A stretch of DNA of 64,000 bases, taken from NCBI RefSeq assembly GCF_024494385.1, contig NZ_JAEVLT010000020.1, positions 23,485 to 87,484 of the forward strand. Direction: 5' to 3'. Position numbers and translations under genes: made by a program. The stretch's first letter is position 1, and each line of letters begins with the position of its first letter. This document shows positions 1-8,748 of the stretch, piece by piece. Below the pieces are notes generated by a model, which had not been told where the DNA came from, made no database searches, and saw only the letters and a program-made list of their open reading frames with translations. This DNA is from Bacillus sp. EB600 (GTDB taxonomy: Bacteria; Bacillota; Bacilli; Bacillales; Cytobacillaceae).

Positions 1-108
1 GCACATCGACTGAGATTAAGGAAACGCGAAGAGCGTAAACAATTCGATGTTGACTTATCGTAAGGAAATGGGCGAAGGCCACTAGGCGCTGGACGCTGGA
101 GCTAGATA
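1..108. repeat. dispersed intergenic repeat, partial copy at window edge
   Basis: This stretch closely matches 62577-62690: both share the words CATCGACTGAGAT, AAGGAAAC, GAAGAGCGTAAAC and ACTTATCGTA in the same order. It lies downstream of the minus-strand ATPase gene and runs off the window start, so its full length is unknown. It is more GC-rich than the flanking DNA. I see no coding potential. It is probably one member of a hairpin-rich dispersed family with further fragments near 22990, 41674, 44605, 49347 and 62474. Confidence 0.7.
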
Positions 109-123
109 ATAAGAAAAGCAGAA

Positions 124-152
124 GCACAAAAGGACCGGGATTTTCCGGTCCT
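124..152 (-). terminator. intrinsic terminator of the pfeT-like gene
   Basis: A perfect 8-bp stem (AGGACCGG / CCGGTCCT, 131-138 with 145-152) encloses a 6-nt loop. On the minus strand it is followed by TTTTGTGCTT. It lies 12 bp beyond the ATPase stop codon. Confidence 0.8.
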
Positions 153-164
153 CTCATAAATTAG

Positions 165-2078
165 TTATTTCAAAAGCCTTAAACCGTTTAAAATAACAAG
201 GAGTGTACTTCCTTCATGTCCAATTACCCCATACGGCAAATCGAGTATTTGAAAGAAATTTGAAGAAATTAACGTCATGATCACTAAAATGGAAAAGATA
301 ATGTTTTGTTTAATAATTCGGTTCATGCGTTGGGAAAGTTTAATCGCTTCTGCAATCAGCGGTAAATCGTTTTTTATTAGCACAACGTCCGCCGTTTCAA
401 GCGCAACATCTGTTCCTCCCCCCATTGCAATTCCGACATTTGCAGTTGCTAATGCTGGTGCATCGTTTATCCCGTCACCTACCATGGCAACCGTCTTATA
501 TTTATTCTTCAATTCTTTGAGATGTTCTACTTTTCCTTCCGGCAGGCATTCAGCAATATATTGGTCAACGTGACTCTCAGCAGCAATTGCTTTTGCTGTA
601 TTATTACTGTCCCCAGTTAGCATAATCGTGAAGACTCCCGCTTTTCGGAGTTCGTCAATCGCAAGCTTCGCTTCTTCCCGAACAATATCCTTTAAGGCAA
701 ACATTGCGACTAATTCTTCATTGATTTGCACAAAAACAAGTGTGTTTCCTTTAGCAGCGTATTCCTCTGGTTTCCCATTTGCAAAAGTTTCTGTCTGGAT
801 TCCGATAAAATCAGCTTTTCCTATTTTCCATTGATCTCCACCCATCTTAGCGGTTACTCCCCATCCGGGGACATCCTCTAATTCTTCTGGTGTGTACAAA
901 GTTTTTCCAACTGCACTTTTCTCATAATTTACAATTGCTTGAGCTAATGGATGTGTAGAGTAATTTTCAATGGATGCTGCTTTCCAGATTAGGTTTTCTT
1001 TATTAAGCCCAGCTTTAACAATCACCTCGGTCACTTCTGGTTTCCCTTTGGTCAATGTACCTGTTTTATCAAAGGCGATCGCAGCTAAATTCCCCAAATT
1101 TTCTAAGTGAACGCCACCTTTGAATAAAATGCCATGCCGAGCACCCTTTGAAATGGCGGATAAGGTAGCAGGCATGATTGAGGCTGCTAAGGCACACGGG
1201 GAGGCAACAACTAACAAAATCATTGCCCGGTAAAATGTTTCGTTCCAATCCCAGCCAAGTAAATAGTGCGGAAGGAACATCATTACAAGCACGACAATTA
1301 AAACAGTTTTTACGTACTTTCCTTCAAACTGTTCGATGAACAGCTGAGAAGGTGATTTTTCACTTTGAGCAGATTGCACAAGCTCTATTATTTTTTGGAA
1401 TAGCGTTTCACTGTTTTCTTTCGTAAGTTGAATTGTAATGGTACCAGACATGTTAACAGTTCCCGCAAAAACCTCATCTTCAATTGTTTTTGAAACGGGA
1501 ATGGATTCTCCAGTAATTGCCGCTTCATCAATATTTGTTTGTCCTTTAATGATCTTTCCATCAGATGGCACCCTTTCTCCAGGCTTAACAAGGACCAGGT
1601 CCCCAATCTGCAGCTCGGATACTGGGATTTTTTTTTCCAGTCCCTTATTTATCAGAAGTGCTTCTTCAGGCTGCAAATCCATCAGAGATGAAATCTCTTT
1701 GCGGCTTTTGTTCATGGTGTAAGTTTCTAATGCGCCGCTGAGGGAAAAAATAAAGATTAGGACCGCTCCTTCTGTCCAGTAACCGATAATAGCTGAGCCA
1801 GTTGCTGCAAGGATCATCAGCAATTCAACATTTAAATCCTTTTTTTCAATCGTAGCCTCTATACCTTCTTTTGCTTTGGCGAAGCCGCCAATGATAAAGG
1901 CTAATAAATAAGAAACTACCGAAATCTCGTTAAAGTTTTCTTTTTCTAAGAGCCACCCTGTTACAATCAAAACACCGCTGACGATAGCTGCGATTAATTC
2001 GGCATGGGGTTTTGATTTTTCAAAAGAACTTAGTTGTTCAGTTTTTTCTTTTTGAACAAGTTGAGCTTCGGAGCTCAT
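165..2078 (-). CDS. pfeT: P1B-4 type metal-transporting ATPase, PfeT/ZosA-like (Fe2+/Co2+ efflux)
   Basis: This membrane ATPase exports a divalent transition metal. Visible motifs are TGES at about residue 189, the intramembrane metal site SPC at 293-295, the phosphorylated aspartate in DKTGT (D337), GDGIND in the hinge region, and HEGST near residue 621 in the last helix. SPC together with HEGST is the signature of subgroup P1B-4, unlike the CPC of copper or cadmium pumps. There is no N-terminal CxxC metal-binding domain. The 637-aa length equals my memory of B. subtilis PfeT (formerly ZosA), an iron efflux pump under PerR and Fur. Fe2+ as the main substrate is inference; Co2+ is possible. 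The ATG start follows an AGGAAG-type site. Confidence 0.88.
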   Translation of the reverse strand: MSSEAQLVQKEKTEQLSSFEKSKPHAELIAAIVSGVLIVTGWLLEKENFNEISVVSYLLAFIIGGFAKAKEGIEATIEKKDLNVELLMILAATGSAIIGYWTEGAVLIFIFSLSGALETYTMNKSRKEISSLMDLQPEEALLINKGLEKKIPVSELQIGDLVLVKPGERVPSDGKIIKGQTNIDEAAITGESIPVSKTIEDEVFAGTVNMSGTITIQLTKENSETLFQKIIELVQSAQSEKSPSQLFIEQFEGKYVKTVLIVVLVMMFLPHYLLGWDWNETFYRAMILLVVASPCALAASIMPATLSAISKGARHGILFKGGVHLENLGNLAAIAFDKTGTLTKGKPEVTEVIVKAGLNKENLIWKAASIENYSTHPLAQAIVNYEKSAVGKTLYTPEELEDVPGWGVTAKMGGDQWKIGKADFIGIQTETFANGKPEEYAAKGNTLVFVQINEELVAMFALKDIVREEAKLAIDELRKAGVFTIMLTGDSNNTAKAIAAESHVDQYIAECLPEGKVEHLKELKNKYKTVAMVGDGINDAPALATANVGIAMGGGTDVALETADVVLIKNDLPLIAEAIKLSQRMNRIIKQNIIFSILVIMTLISSNFFQILDLPYGVIGHEGSTLLVILNGLRLLK

Positions 2079-2433
2079 TTTAACACTTCCTTTTTTCTTT
2101 ATTGAGAAAAATAATCAAAATCATCACCCTTAAAAAGCACGAAAGCTGTCATCAATAGATGACAGCGGGAAAAGCTAACCAAAATTATTACGAGTTTGAG
2201 TTCAGTTTATCACAATTTTATAAATTTTGAGAAAGGATTTGCTCGACAAATATCCTTTTAGCAATAATGAAATTGTTCCTTAGCTGTTATTAATAGGAAA
2301 GCCTTGCGTTTTTACCTCTATTTAAGGGAAAATATAGGAATGATTGGAAAGGAATGGACATTTAAAGATATCGTGTTAGGTGTGAATGAAAAGCTGATTT
2401 TTTCTAAAAAATATAAAAGATGGAGGGAAGACA
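2079..2433. promoter_or_regulatory. divergent intergenic region with a leader hairpin before pfeT
   Basis: This 355-bp gap separates the minus-strand ATPase from the plus-strand exchanger. A perfect 9-bp inverted repeat (GCTGTCATC / GATGACAGC, 2145-2166, loop of 4) sits 67 bp upstream of the pfeT start. Read on the minus strand it is followed by TTTCGTGCTTTTT, so it resembles a weak attenuator in the pfeT leader. I looked for a PerR-type box and found no convincing one. Promoters were not assigned. Confidence 0.45.
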
Positions 2434-3492
2434 TTGTTAAATAAAATATTTGGAGTAGTAATGGTTATTGGCGTACCGCTGTCTGTTATTGGGACACTGA
2501 TGCATTGGTCCAGCATGATCTTATTTATTATTTACTGTCTAAGCATCATTTCGCTAGCGAGTTTTATGGGGAGAGCAACTGAAAGTCTGGCTATTGTAGC
2601 TGGACCGCGTGTAGGTGGGTTGTTAAATGCTACCTTTGGAAATGCAGTCGAATTAATTATCTCTATTTTCTCTTTAAAAGCGGGTCTTATAGGAATTGTT
2701 TTGGCTTCTTTAACTGGCTCAGTTCTTGGAAACTTACTGCTTGTTGCGGGATTATCATTTTTTATAGGTGGTTTAAAGTATAAACGTCAGGAATTTAATG
2801 TTTATGACGCGCGCCATAATTCTGGATTGCTAATGTTCGCAGTTGTCATTGCTTTTTTAATTCCTGAAGTTTTTTCCATGAGTTTAGACAAAACAGAAAC
2901 GGTAACCTTGAGTCTAGGTATTTCCATTGTTCTTATCGTCCTTTACCTGGCAGCTTTGTTTTTCAAGCTGGTTACCCACCGAGGGGTTTATCAGCATGAT
3001 AAAGAAACAGAAGGCCATCAGGAGGAAGAGCCTGAATGGGGGAAAGGGAAAGCAATTGCGGTTTTGTTTATTGCAACGCTAATTGTTGCTTATATTTCCG
3101 AACACTTGGTTCATACATTTGAGTATGTCGCAACATCATTTGGCTGGACAGAGCTATTTATCGGGGTCATCATTGTTGCAATTGTCGGAAATGCGGCGGA
3201 ACATGCGTCAGCGGTTTTAATGGCTGTTAAAAATAAAATGGATGTCGCTGTTGAAATAGCTATTGGGTCCACTCTTCAAGTTGCAATGTTTGTTGCACCT
3301 GTGCTGGTTATTGCTTCACTATTCTTTAAAACGCATATGCCGTTAATCTTTAGTTGGCCCGAATTAATTGCCATGGCCTCTTCCGTATTGCTGATGGTTG
3401 TTATTTCCAATGATGGTGAAACCAACTGGTTTGAAGGTTTAACATTAATAGCTGCATATTTCATTATGGGATTAGGGTTCTTTTTGTTATAA
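2434..3492 (+). CDS. yfkE: calcium/proton exchanger (Cax family, YfkE/ChaA)
   Basis: This 352-aa integral membrane antiporter exchanges cytoplasmic Ca2+ for H+. It has two homologous halves, each carrying the family alpha-repeat: GNAVELI near residue 70 and GNAAEHASA near residue 250, whose glutamates bind Ca2+. About eleven hydrophobic segments are visible, with an acidic and charged loop around residue 190. Length and sequence fit B. subtilis YfkE. The start is a TTG placed 8 nt after GGAGGG. The next gene, yfkD, is also its neighbour in B. subtilis. Confidence 0.92.
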   Translation: MLNKIFGVVMVIGVPLSVIGTLMHWSSMILFIIYCLSIISLASFMGRATESLAIVAGPRVGGLLNATFGNAVELIISIFSLKAGLIGIVLASLTGSVLGNLLLVAGLSFFIGGLKYKRQEFNVYDARHNSGLLMFAVVIAFLIPEVFSMSLDKTETVTLSLGISIVLIVLYLAALFFKLVTHRGVYQHDKETEGHQEEEPEWGKGKAIAVLFIATLIVAYISEHLVHTFEYVATSFGWTELFIGVIIVAIVGNAAEHASAVLMAVKNKMDVAVEIAIGSTLQVAMFVAPVLVIASLFFKTHMPLIFSWPELIAMASSVLLMVVISNDGETNWFEGLTLIAAYFIMGLGFFLL

Positions 3493-3514
3493 GATAGCCA
3501 TTATTATAAGTAAG

Positions 3515-3555
3515 AAAAGACTCTGAGCTAAATTGGCTGCAGAGTCTTTTCTTTA
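3515..3555 (+). terminator. intrinsic terminator of yfkE
   Basis: Stem AAAAGACTCTG pairs with CAGAGTCTTTT across a 14-nt loop and ends in a T-rich run (TTTTCTTTATT). It lies 22 bp after the exchanger stop. Confidence 0.8.
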
Positions 3556-3948
3556 TTAGAACTATTTTTTAATTAATTGATTCAACGCTTGAATCTATAA
3601 GTATTTTTTAATTTTTAAATTAGGGAAAAATCAACCGCTTTCGTTTTGGGACCATCAACCACCAACCTTCATGTTTAATTTGAAAAACGAAAAACACGAG
3701 TGTTGAATAATATCATATAAGACGGAAATCCCAACCTCCTTAAAGTAGAAAAATACAGCGAATTGATTACTACCCTCCTTCGTGATTGGATACCCTTATT
3801 ATAAAGTAAAGTTAAAATAATGTAAATATTTTGACTGCAAATTTTACAGTATTTCAGTGAAAATTTTTTTAAATGGATAATATATCGGGTCTCCGAAAAA
3901 ACTAGTAGCAGATGAATTAGAATGCCATCTTTGAAGGGAGAAATCACG
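3556..3948. other. AT-rich gap before yfkD, no gene seen
   Basis: Possible minus-strand reading frames here lack a properly spaced start. Two GGAGG-like words on the minus strand (near 3738 and 3775) have no start codon at the right distance. A promoter for yfkD is expected within the last 100 bp (TGAAAA then ATAATATA near 3856-3886), but I cannot assign its sigma factor. Confidence 0.3.
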
Positions 3949-4752
3949 GTGAAAAAGTATTCCACTGTCCTAATGCTGCTTTTCTTCATGTTCACGTTAT
4001 TACCGTCTGTATTCGCTGGCAAAAGTCCAACCGAAAAAGTCAACTATCAGGTGCCAGCATCAGTAAAAAATATTACGAAAGAAAATACGTATCCAAATCC
4101 GACCCAAGACTTGCCGTTATTGCAGCCAAGTGATTTAACAAAAAGGCTCCTAGAGTCCTCTAGAATTAAGATTGAAAACCCCGATCTAATTAGAATGTTA
4201 AATGAATCAAGTATTAATAGCACACCTTTTGCAATTGGTTATCGAGCAGTTGTCTATCTAGGCCAATGGCCATTAAACTATAAGTCCTCTGAAACTTCCC
4301 CCAATTGGGAGTTTCAAAAAATTAATACTAATTATTTTGATAACCGTGGTGGAAATTCACCTTATCAAATTCATTACGTTCAAGAATCACAAAAAATTAT
4401 TAGAGGTGGCTTAACCGCGAAGATTCCAAACGCTGAAGACGTAAAAAAAATGATGCTGTTAAAGGCAACAGAGAAGACGAAATTACCGCTTGCTTTTGAA
4501 ACTGTGATTGGAGGCGGAACGAAAAACGATCAAGTTTATAATATCCCGGCCAATCGCTTAGGTTATTTATATGCTCATGCTTCAGCTGTAAACGAAAAAG
4601 GCAAGGTTACATATGGAGAAGTTTATTTAATGTTAAAAGGAAATAAAAAATTTATTGTTATTAAAAATGTTACCTCACAAGGGATTGGGGCATGGATTCC
4701 AGTGCAAGACTATGTTTCCTTCGGATTTGTAGCCTCTGAAAAACCCAGATAA
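3949..4752 (+). CDS. yfkD: YfkD-like secreted protein of unknown function
   Basis: The product is about 267 aa. It opens with a lysine pair, a hydrophobic stretch rich in Leu and Phe, and an Ala-Gly that looks like a signal peptide cleavage site near residue 23; the remainder is soluble. The GTG at 3949 is chosen over the ATG at 3922 because a GAAGGGAG site sits 9 nt before the GTG and because the signal peptide then begins at residue 1. It lies next to the Cax exchanger as in B. subtilis, where YfkD (about 264 aa) has no known biochemical role. No catalytic motif is visible. Confidence 0.82.
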   Translation: MKKYSTVLMLLFFMFTLLPSVFAGKSPTEKVNYQVPASVKNITKENTYPNPTQDLPLLQPSDLTKRLLESSRIKIENPDLIRMLNESSINSTPFAIGYRAVVYLGQWPLNYKSSETSPNWEFQKINTNYFDNRGGNSPYQIHYVQESQKIIRGGLTAKIPNAEDVKKMMLLKATEKTKLPLAFETVIGGGTKNDQVYNIPANRLGYLYAHASAVNEKGKVTYGEVYLMLKGNKKFIVIKNVTSQGIGAWIPVQDYVSFGFVASEKPR

Positions 4753-4758
4753 TAACGG

Positions 4759-4788
4759 GGACTCCTAGAACTGATAGGAGTCCTTTTT
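4759..4788 (+). terminator. intrinsic terminator of yfkD
   Basis: Perfect 9-bp stem (GGACTCCTA / TAGGAGTCC) with a 7-nt loop followed by TTTTT, beginning 6 bp after the yfkD stop. Confidence 0.9.
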
Positions 4789-4877
4789 CGATTTTTTGAT
4801 AAAATTTTTTCAAGAAGTGATTGCGAATGGTGCAATAGTTCGATAGGATGTAATCGGAATAGAAAGGAGCGAGATGT

Positions 4878-5075
4878 TTGGGAAGTCTAATTAATGATAA
4901 AAATACACAAGTTACTTTTTTAAAGCAGCGTTTAAATATGTTTCTTGAAGTCCTTGATGCAATTGATCCGGAAGATGCCGATCTGCAAGATGTAGACCGT
5001 TTAATTGCCATCCTAGATGAATTAGAATCGAAATGCCGGGAATTTCAAAACCGGGAATGTGAAGAGTCTGTTTAA
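4878..5075 (+). CDS. yfjT: small SE1561-family protein (YfjT-like)
   Basis: This 65-aa acidic, helical protein carries the block LDAIDPEDADLQDVDRLI and ends in a charged tail. I recognise it as the SE1561/YfjT family of Firmicutes, whose function is unknown. The start is a TTG 9 nt after AAAGGAG; the ATG at 4874 is out of frame. It is monocistronic with its own terminator. The position between yfkD and pdaA/yfjP agrees with the B. subtilis order. Confidence 0.75.
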   Translation: MGSLINDKNTQVTFLKQRLNMFLEVLDAIDPEDADLQDVDRLIAILDELESKCREFQNRECEESV

Positions 5076-5093
5076 CGTAACAGGCTTTTTTTT
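5065..5093 (+). terminator. intrinsic terminator overlapping the yfjT stop codon
   Basis: AGTCTGTT pairs with AACAGGCT (one G-U pair) around the stop codon and is followed by a run of eight T. Confidence 0.75.
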
Positions 5094-5247
5094 ATAGAAA
5101 AATAGCTAACATGTAACCGGTTTCGAGCTTCTTCTTTTAATCCCAAGTCGATTGGAGTATAATTGTAGCGAAAATAGTTGTAATATTAAAAATAAAGTTC
5201 TAAATTGAATTGAAGTAAATGAGTCATCAAAGGGAGAGGGTACAAGA

Positions 5248-6789
5248 ATGAATTTAGCAAAATTTGAAGAAAGCATGTATAAGCTAGTTGTTGAAACATC
5301 AACAAAACTTCCAAAAGATGTACGTCGTGCTGTCAAGGCAGCAAAGGAAAAAGAAAATGCGGGTACAAGAGCAGCATTAAGTCTTGCAACCATCACAAAT
5401 AATATTAAAATGGCTGACGATGCTGTATCGCCTATTTGCCAAGATACAGGTCTGCCAACCTTTAAAATAAAGACACCTGTTGGAATTAATCAGTTACAAT
5501 TAAAAGAAGCTATTTATAATGCCATTGTTCTTGCTACAAAAGAAGGAAAATTACGGCCAAACTCCGTTGATTCCTTAACAGGTAAAAACAGTGGAAATAA
5601 TCTTGGCGGCGGAACTCCAGTAATCAAATTTGAACAATGGGAAAAAGACTACATTCAAGTAAAGCTTATTTTAAAAGGTGGCGGCTGCGAAAATAAAAAC
5701 ATTCAATACAGCCTGCCATGCGAGCTAGAAGGACTTGGTCGTGCTGGCCGTGATCTTGACGGAATCCGCAAATGTGTTCTACATTCAGTTTACCAAGCAC
5801 AAGGACAAGGCTGCAGTGCCGGATTTATTGGAGTCGGTATTGGAGGAGACCGTTCTTCTGGATACGATTTAGCAAAAGAACAGCTATTCCGTTCTGTGGA
5901 AGATGTAAATCCAAATGAAGATCTTCGCAAGCTTGAAGACTATATTATGGAAAATGCCAACAAGCTTGGGATTGGAACAATGGGATTTGGCGGAGAAGCA
6001 ACGCTTCTAGGCTGTAAAATCGGTGTTATGAATCGGATTCCAGCCAGCTTCTATGTATCCGTTGCCTATAATTGCTGGGCATTCCGCCGCTTGGGCGTAG
6101 CTGTTAATCCTGAAACGGGTGATATTCAGGAATGGATGTATCAAGAAGGAGAAACCGTTGATTTCACTCAAACTGAAGCAGAAAAGGAAACAGCAGCTTC
6201 ATCTGAGGGAGTAATCACTCTTCAAGCGCCAGTTTCTGAAGAGCAGGTCCGTCAGTTAAAGGTGGGGGACGTTGTTCAAATTAACGGAGTCATGCATACA
6301 GGCCGTGATGCTATTCATCACTATTTAATGTCCCACGATGCTCCAATCGATTTAAACGGTCAAATTATTTATCATTGTGGTCCAGTTATGTTAAAGGATG
6401 AAGATGGAGTTTGGCATGTTAAAGCTGCCGGCCCAACAACAAGTATTCGTGAGGAACCATACCAGGGAGATATCATGAAAAAATTCGGTATTCGTGCTGT
6501 TATTGGTAAAGGCGGTATGGGACCTAAAACATTGGCAGCTCTTGAAGAGCATGGTGGAGTATATCTAAATGCTATTGGCGGGGCTGCTCAATATTATGCA
6601 GAATGTATTAAATCTGTTGATGGTGTAGATCTTACCCAATTTGGAATCCCTGAATCAATGTGGCATCTTACTGTAGAAGGCTTCACTGCTGTTGTTACAA
6701 TGGACTCACACGGTAATAGTCTTCATGCAGATGTTGATAAATCTTCATTGGAAAAATTAGCGCAGTTCAAAGAAACAGTTTTTAACTAA
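5248..6789 (+). CDS. fumA: class I fumarate hydratase, [4Fe-4S] type
   Basis: This cytosolic TCA-cycle enzyme hydrates fumarate to L-malate. It is a single 513-aa chain joining the alpha domain (residues 1 to about 300) and beta domain (about 320 to 513) that some species split in two. Likely iron-sulfur ligands are Cys64 in ICQDTG, Cys189 in GCSAGF and Cys256 in LLGCKIG. The beta domain has GRDAIHHYL and GKGGMG. Class I enzymes are iron-dependent and oxygen-sensitive, unlike the class II FumC of B. subtilis. The ATG follows GGGAGAGGG at 12 nt. It appears monocistronic. L-tartrate dehydratases are related, but the fused layout favours fumarase. Confidence 0.92.
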   Translation: MNLAKFEESMYKLVVETSTKLPKDVRRAVKAAKEKENAGTRAALSLATITNNIKMADDAVSPICQDTGLPTFKIKTPVGINQLQLKEAIYNAIVLATKEGKLRPNSVDSLTGKNSGNNLGGGTPVIKFEQWEKDYIQVKLILKGGGCENKNIQYSLPCELEGLGRAGRDLDGIRKCVLHSVYQAQGQGCSAGFIGVGIGGDRSSGYDLAKEQLFRSVEDVNPNEDLRKLEDYIMENANKLGIGTMGFGGEATLLGCKIGVMNRIPASFYVSVAYNCWAFRRLGVAVNPETGDIQEWMYQEGETVDFTQTEAEKETAASSEGVITLQAPVSEEQVRQLKVGDVVQINGVMHTGRDAIHHYLMSHDAPIDLNGQIIYHCGPVMLKDEDGVWHVKAAGPTTSIREEPYQGDIMKKFGIRAVIGKGGMGPKTLAALEEHGGVYLNAIGGAAQYYAECIKSVDGVDLTQFGIPESMWHLTVEGFTAVVTMDSHGNSLHADVDKSSLEKLAQFKETVFN

Positions 6790-6812
6790 GAATAGTTTTG
6801 GAAAAGGAAATG

Positions 6813-6841
6813 GGCGGGTCCGCGAATGGACCTGCCTATTT
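6813..6841 (+). terminator. terminator of fumA
   Basis: GGCGGGTCC pairs with GGACCTGCC (one G-U) over a 6-nt loop; the following TATTTTGTG is a modest T-run. It starts 23 bp after the fumA stop. Confidence 0.65.
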
Positions 6842-6892
6842 TGTGTGTGGAGAGTTGTTCATGGCGTGGTAGTAGGGGGGAAGATCTAATTG

Positions 6893-7620
6893 AAGAATCC
6901 GCTCGAAATGTAGAATCCAAATGAAAATATGTAGAATCGAGTCAAAAGTATGTAGAATCTGGACCAAAACATGTAGAATACCACATGGAAGTGTAGAATC
7001 GCACCGGAAGTATGTAGAATACACTGAAAATATGTAGAATCGAGTCAAAAGTATGTAGAATACATCTGAAAATATGTAGAATCAGGGCAAAAGTATGTAG
7101 AATCCGGACCAAAACATGTAGAATACCACATGGAAATGTAGAATCGCACCGGAAGTATGTAGAATACAACTGAAAATATGTAGAATCAGGGCAAAAGTAT
7201 GTAGAATCTGGACCAAAACATTTAGAATACCACATGGAAATGTAGAATCGCACTGGAAGTATGTAGAATACAACTGAAAATATGTAGAGTCAGGGCAAAA
7301 GTATGTAGAATCCGGACCAAAACATGTAGAATACCATATGGAAATGTAGAATCGCACCGGAAGTATGTAGAATCCATCTAAAAATATGTAGAATCAGGGC
7401 AAAAGTATGTAGAATCCGGACCAAAACATGTAGAATACCACATGGAAATGTAGAATCGCACCGGAAGTATGTAGAATACAACTGAAAATATGTAGAATCA
7501 GGGCAAAAGTATGTAGAATCTGGACCAAAACATGTAGAATACCACATGGAAATGTAGAATCGTACCGGAAGTATGTAGAATTCCAACGATAACATATAGA
7601 ACCCAACCGGGATCATATGG
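6893..7620. repeat. hierarchical minisatellite: about 35 units of 20-21 bp in 104-bp higher-order repeats
   Basis: The array consists of short units, each ending in a variant of TATGTAGAAT. Five distinguishable unit types (starting CAGGGC, C[CT]GGACC, ACCACATGG, CGCACCGG and ACAACTG) repeat in fixed order. The GGACC word occurs at 7106, 7210, 7314, 7418 and 7522, spacings of exactly 104 bp; an earlier copy at 6961 is 145 bp (7 units) away. The last two units, near 7580-7620, are degenerate. The plus strand carries a TAG in nearly every unit; the minus strand is open but has no ribosome site. It fills the space between fumA and the NERD gene. Confidence 0.95.
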
Positions 7621-7713
7621 ATTAATAAAAGTGCACAAAACATTCAATATTTACTAAAGGAATAACAATAACTTTCCAGAAATTCTTACTATACGAATAA
7701 AGGAGGGCTAGAT

Positions 7714-8676
7714 TTGTTTGAAAAAAACCTAACTAAATCATTAGTTTTTCAGCAGCATGAAGCACTTTTGGGGAGATTACCTGAAGATCATCCCAAGTGG
7801 TCAGAAGTTCAGAGGAGAAAAGAAAAATTAAAGGCTGGTTACAACGGAGAAAAAGCCATTAATTATTTTCTGAGTTTACTTCCAGCGAAAAACTACCATA
7901 TTTTTCATAATATCAGGCTTCCCATTGAACAGTCCTTTTTCGAAATTGACGCTTACCTTCTATCTCCAAAAACATCATTTATCATCGAAGGAAAAAATTA
8001 CGCGGGAACCCTACTGCTAGATAGAAACCAATTAACTCAAGAAGTAAACGATGAAACAAAGGTTTACGAGAATCCCCTAGTACAAGTTAACCGCCATAAA
8101 ATTCTCCTAAAGTATTGGTTTGAGAAATACCAACTTCCTTTCACTCCATCTGAACATTTCGTTTGTTTTAGCAATACCTCCACCACCATAAATATAAGTC
8201 CAGGATACACGGAGGCTGAAAAAAGAGTTTGTAAAGCAGCTGATCTTCTAAAGAAAATTGTTGAATTTGAGCAATTTTATAAAAAGGAAACTGTTGACCC
8301 AAAAACGATTGGTAAAATAAAAAGGCTAATCTTAACGAAACATATTCCAAAAAGAATTGAAATTTTACAAACATATGGTTTTGATAAAAATGATATTATA
8401 ACAGGTGTCAAATGTCCTGCATGTAAATTCATTGCAATGGAATATAAACGAGGCATCTGGGAATGCCCGGCGTGTCATTTCCGTTCAAGAGAAGCACATT
8501 TTCCAGCAATTAATGATTACTTTTTGATCTACAAGCCTTCAATTACAAATTCCGAATTGCGTGAATTCCTTCATATCCCATCATCAAGATCTGCTACCAA
8601 TGTGTTTTCCAGTCTAGGTCTTACTTATGAGGGAGTAACCAGAGATCGTATCTATTTTCAAGACCCCAGAACTTAA
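7714..8676 (+). CDS. NERD domain protein with C-terminal zinc ribbon
   Basis: This 320-aa protein has a NERD (nuclease-related) domain at about residues 40-160. The restriction-endonuclease-like core is visible as FFEIDAYLL followed by IIEGKNYAG, giving the D..E-x-K arrangement. Two Cys pairs, CPAC and CPAC about 19 residues apart near residue 240, look like a zinc ribbon, followed by a 60-residue tail with a possible winged-helix fold. NERD proteins are suspected DNA-processing enzymes; the substrate is unknown. The start is TTG 6 nt after AGGAGGG. The minisatellite lies immediately upstream. An E. coli-type competence or repair role would be a guess. Confidence 0.85.
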   Translation: MFEKNLTKSLVFQQHEALLGRLPEDHPKWSEVQRRKEKLKAGYNGEKAINYFLSLLPAKNYHIFHNIRLPIEQSFFEIDAYLLSPKTSFIIEGKNYAGTLLLDRNQLTQEVNDETKVYENPLVQVNRHKILLKYWFEKYQLPFTPSEHFVCFSNTSTTINISPGYTEAEKRVCKAADLLKKIVEFEQFYKKETVDPKTIGKIKRLILTKHIPKRIEILQTYGFDKNDIITGVKCPACKFIAMEYKRGIWECPACHFRSREAHFPAINDYFLIYKPSITNSELREFLHIPSSRSATNVFSSLGLTYEGVTRDRIYFQDPRT

Positions 8677-8748
8677 AAAAGGATATCTATTCCAATCATG
8701 TTTTCCTTCATAAAACAAACACTAAGATAAACCAAAAGCGGGGGGAAC

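Noticed and set aside
2079..2433. PerR or Fur box upstream of pfeT
   Set aside because: Expected from B. subtilis, but I could not find a convincing TTATAAT-N-ATTATAA type site by eye, so no operator is claimed.
3675..4043. Minus-strand open frame before yfkD
   Set aside because: It overlaps the signal peptide coding region of yfkD, has no spaced ribosome site and no recognisable composition.
6893..7620. CRISPR array
   Set aside because: Units are contiguous and only 20-21 bp, with a conserved tail rather than constant repeats separated by unique spacers. No cas genes are present.
6836..7643. Several long minus-strand open frames across the 21-bp array
   Set aside because: They exist because the minus strand of each unit lacks stop codons. 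Every 104-bp block shifts the frame, no ribosome site precedes any start, and the peptides are just the repeat read in three frames.
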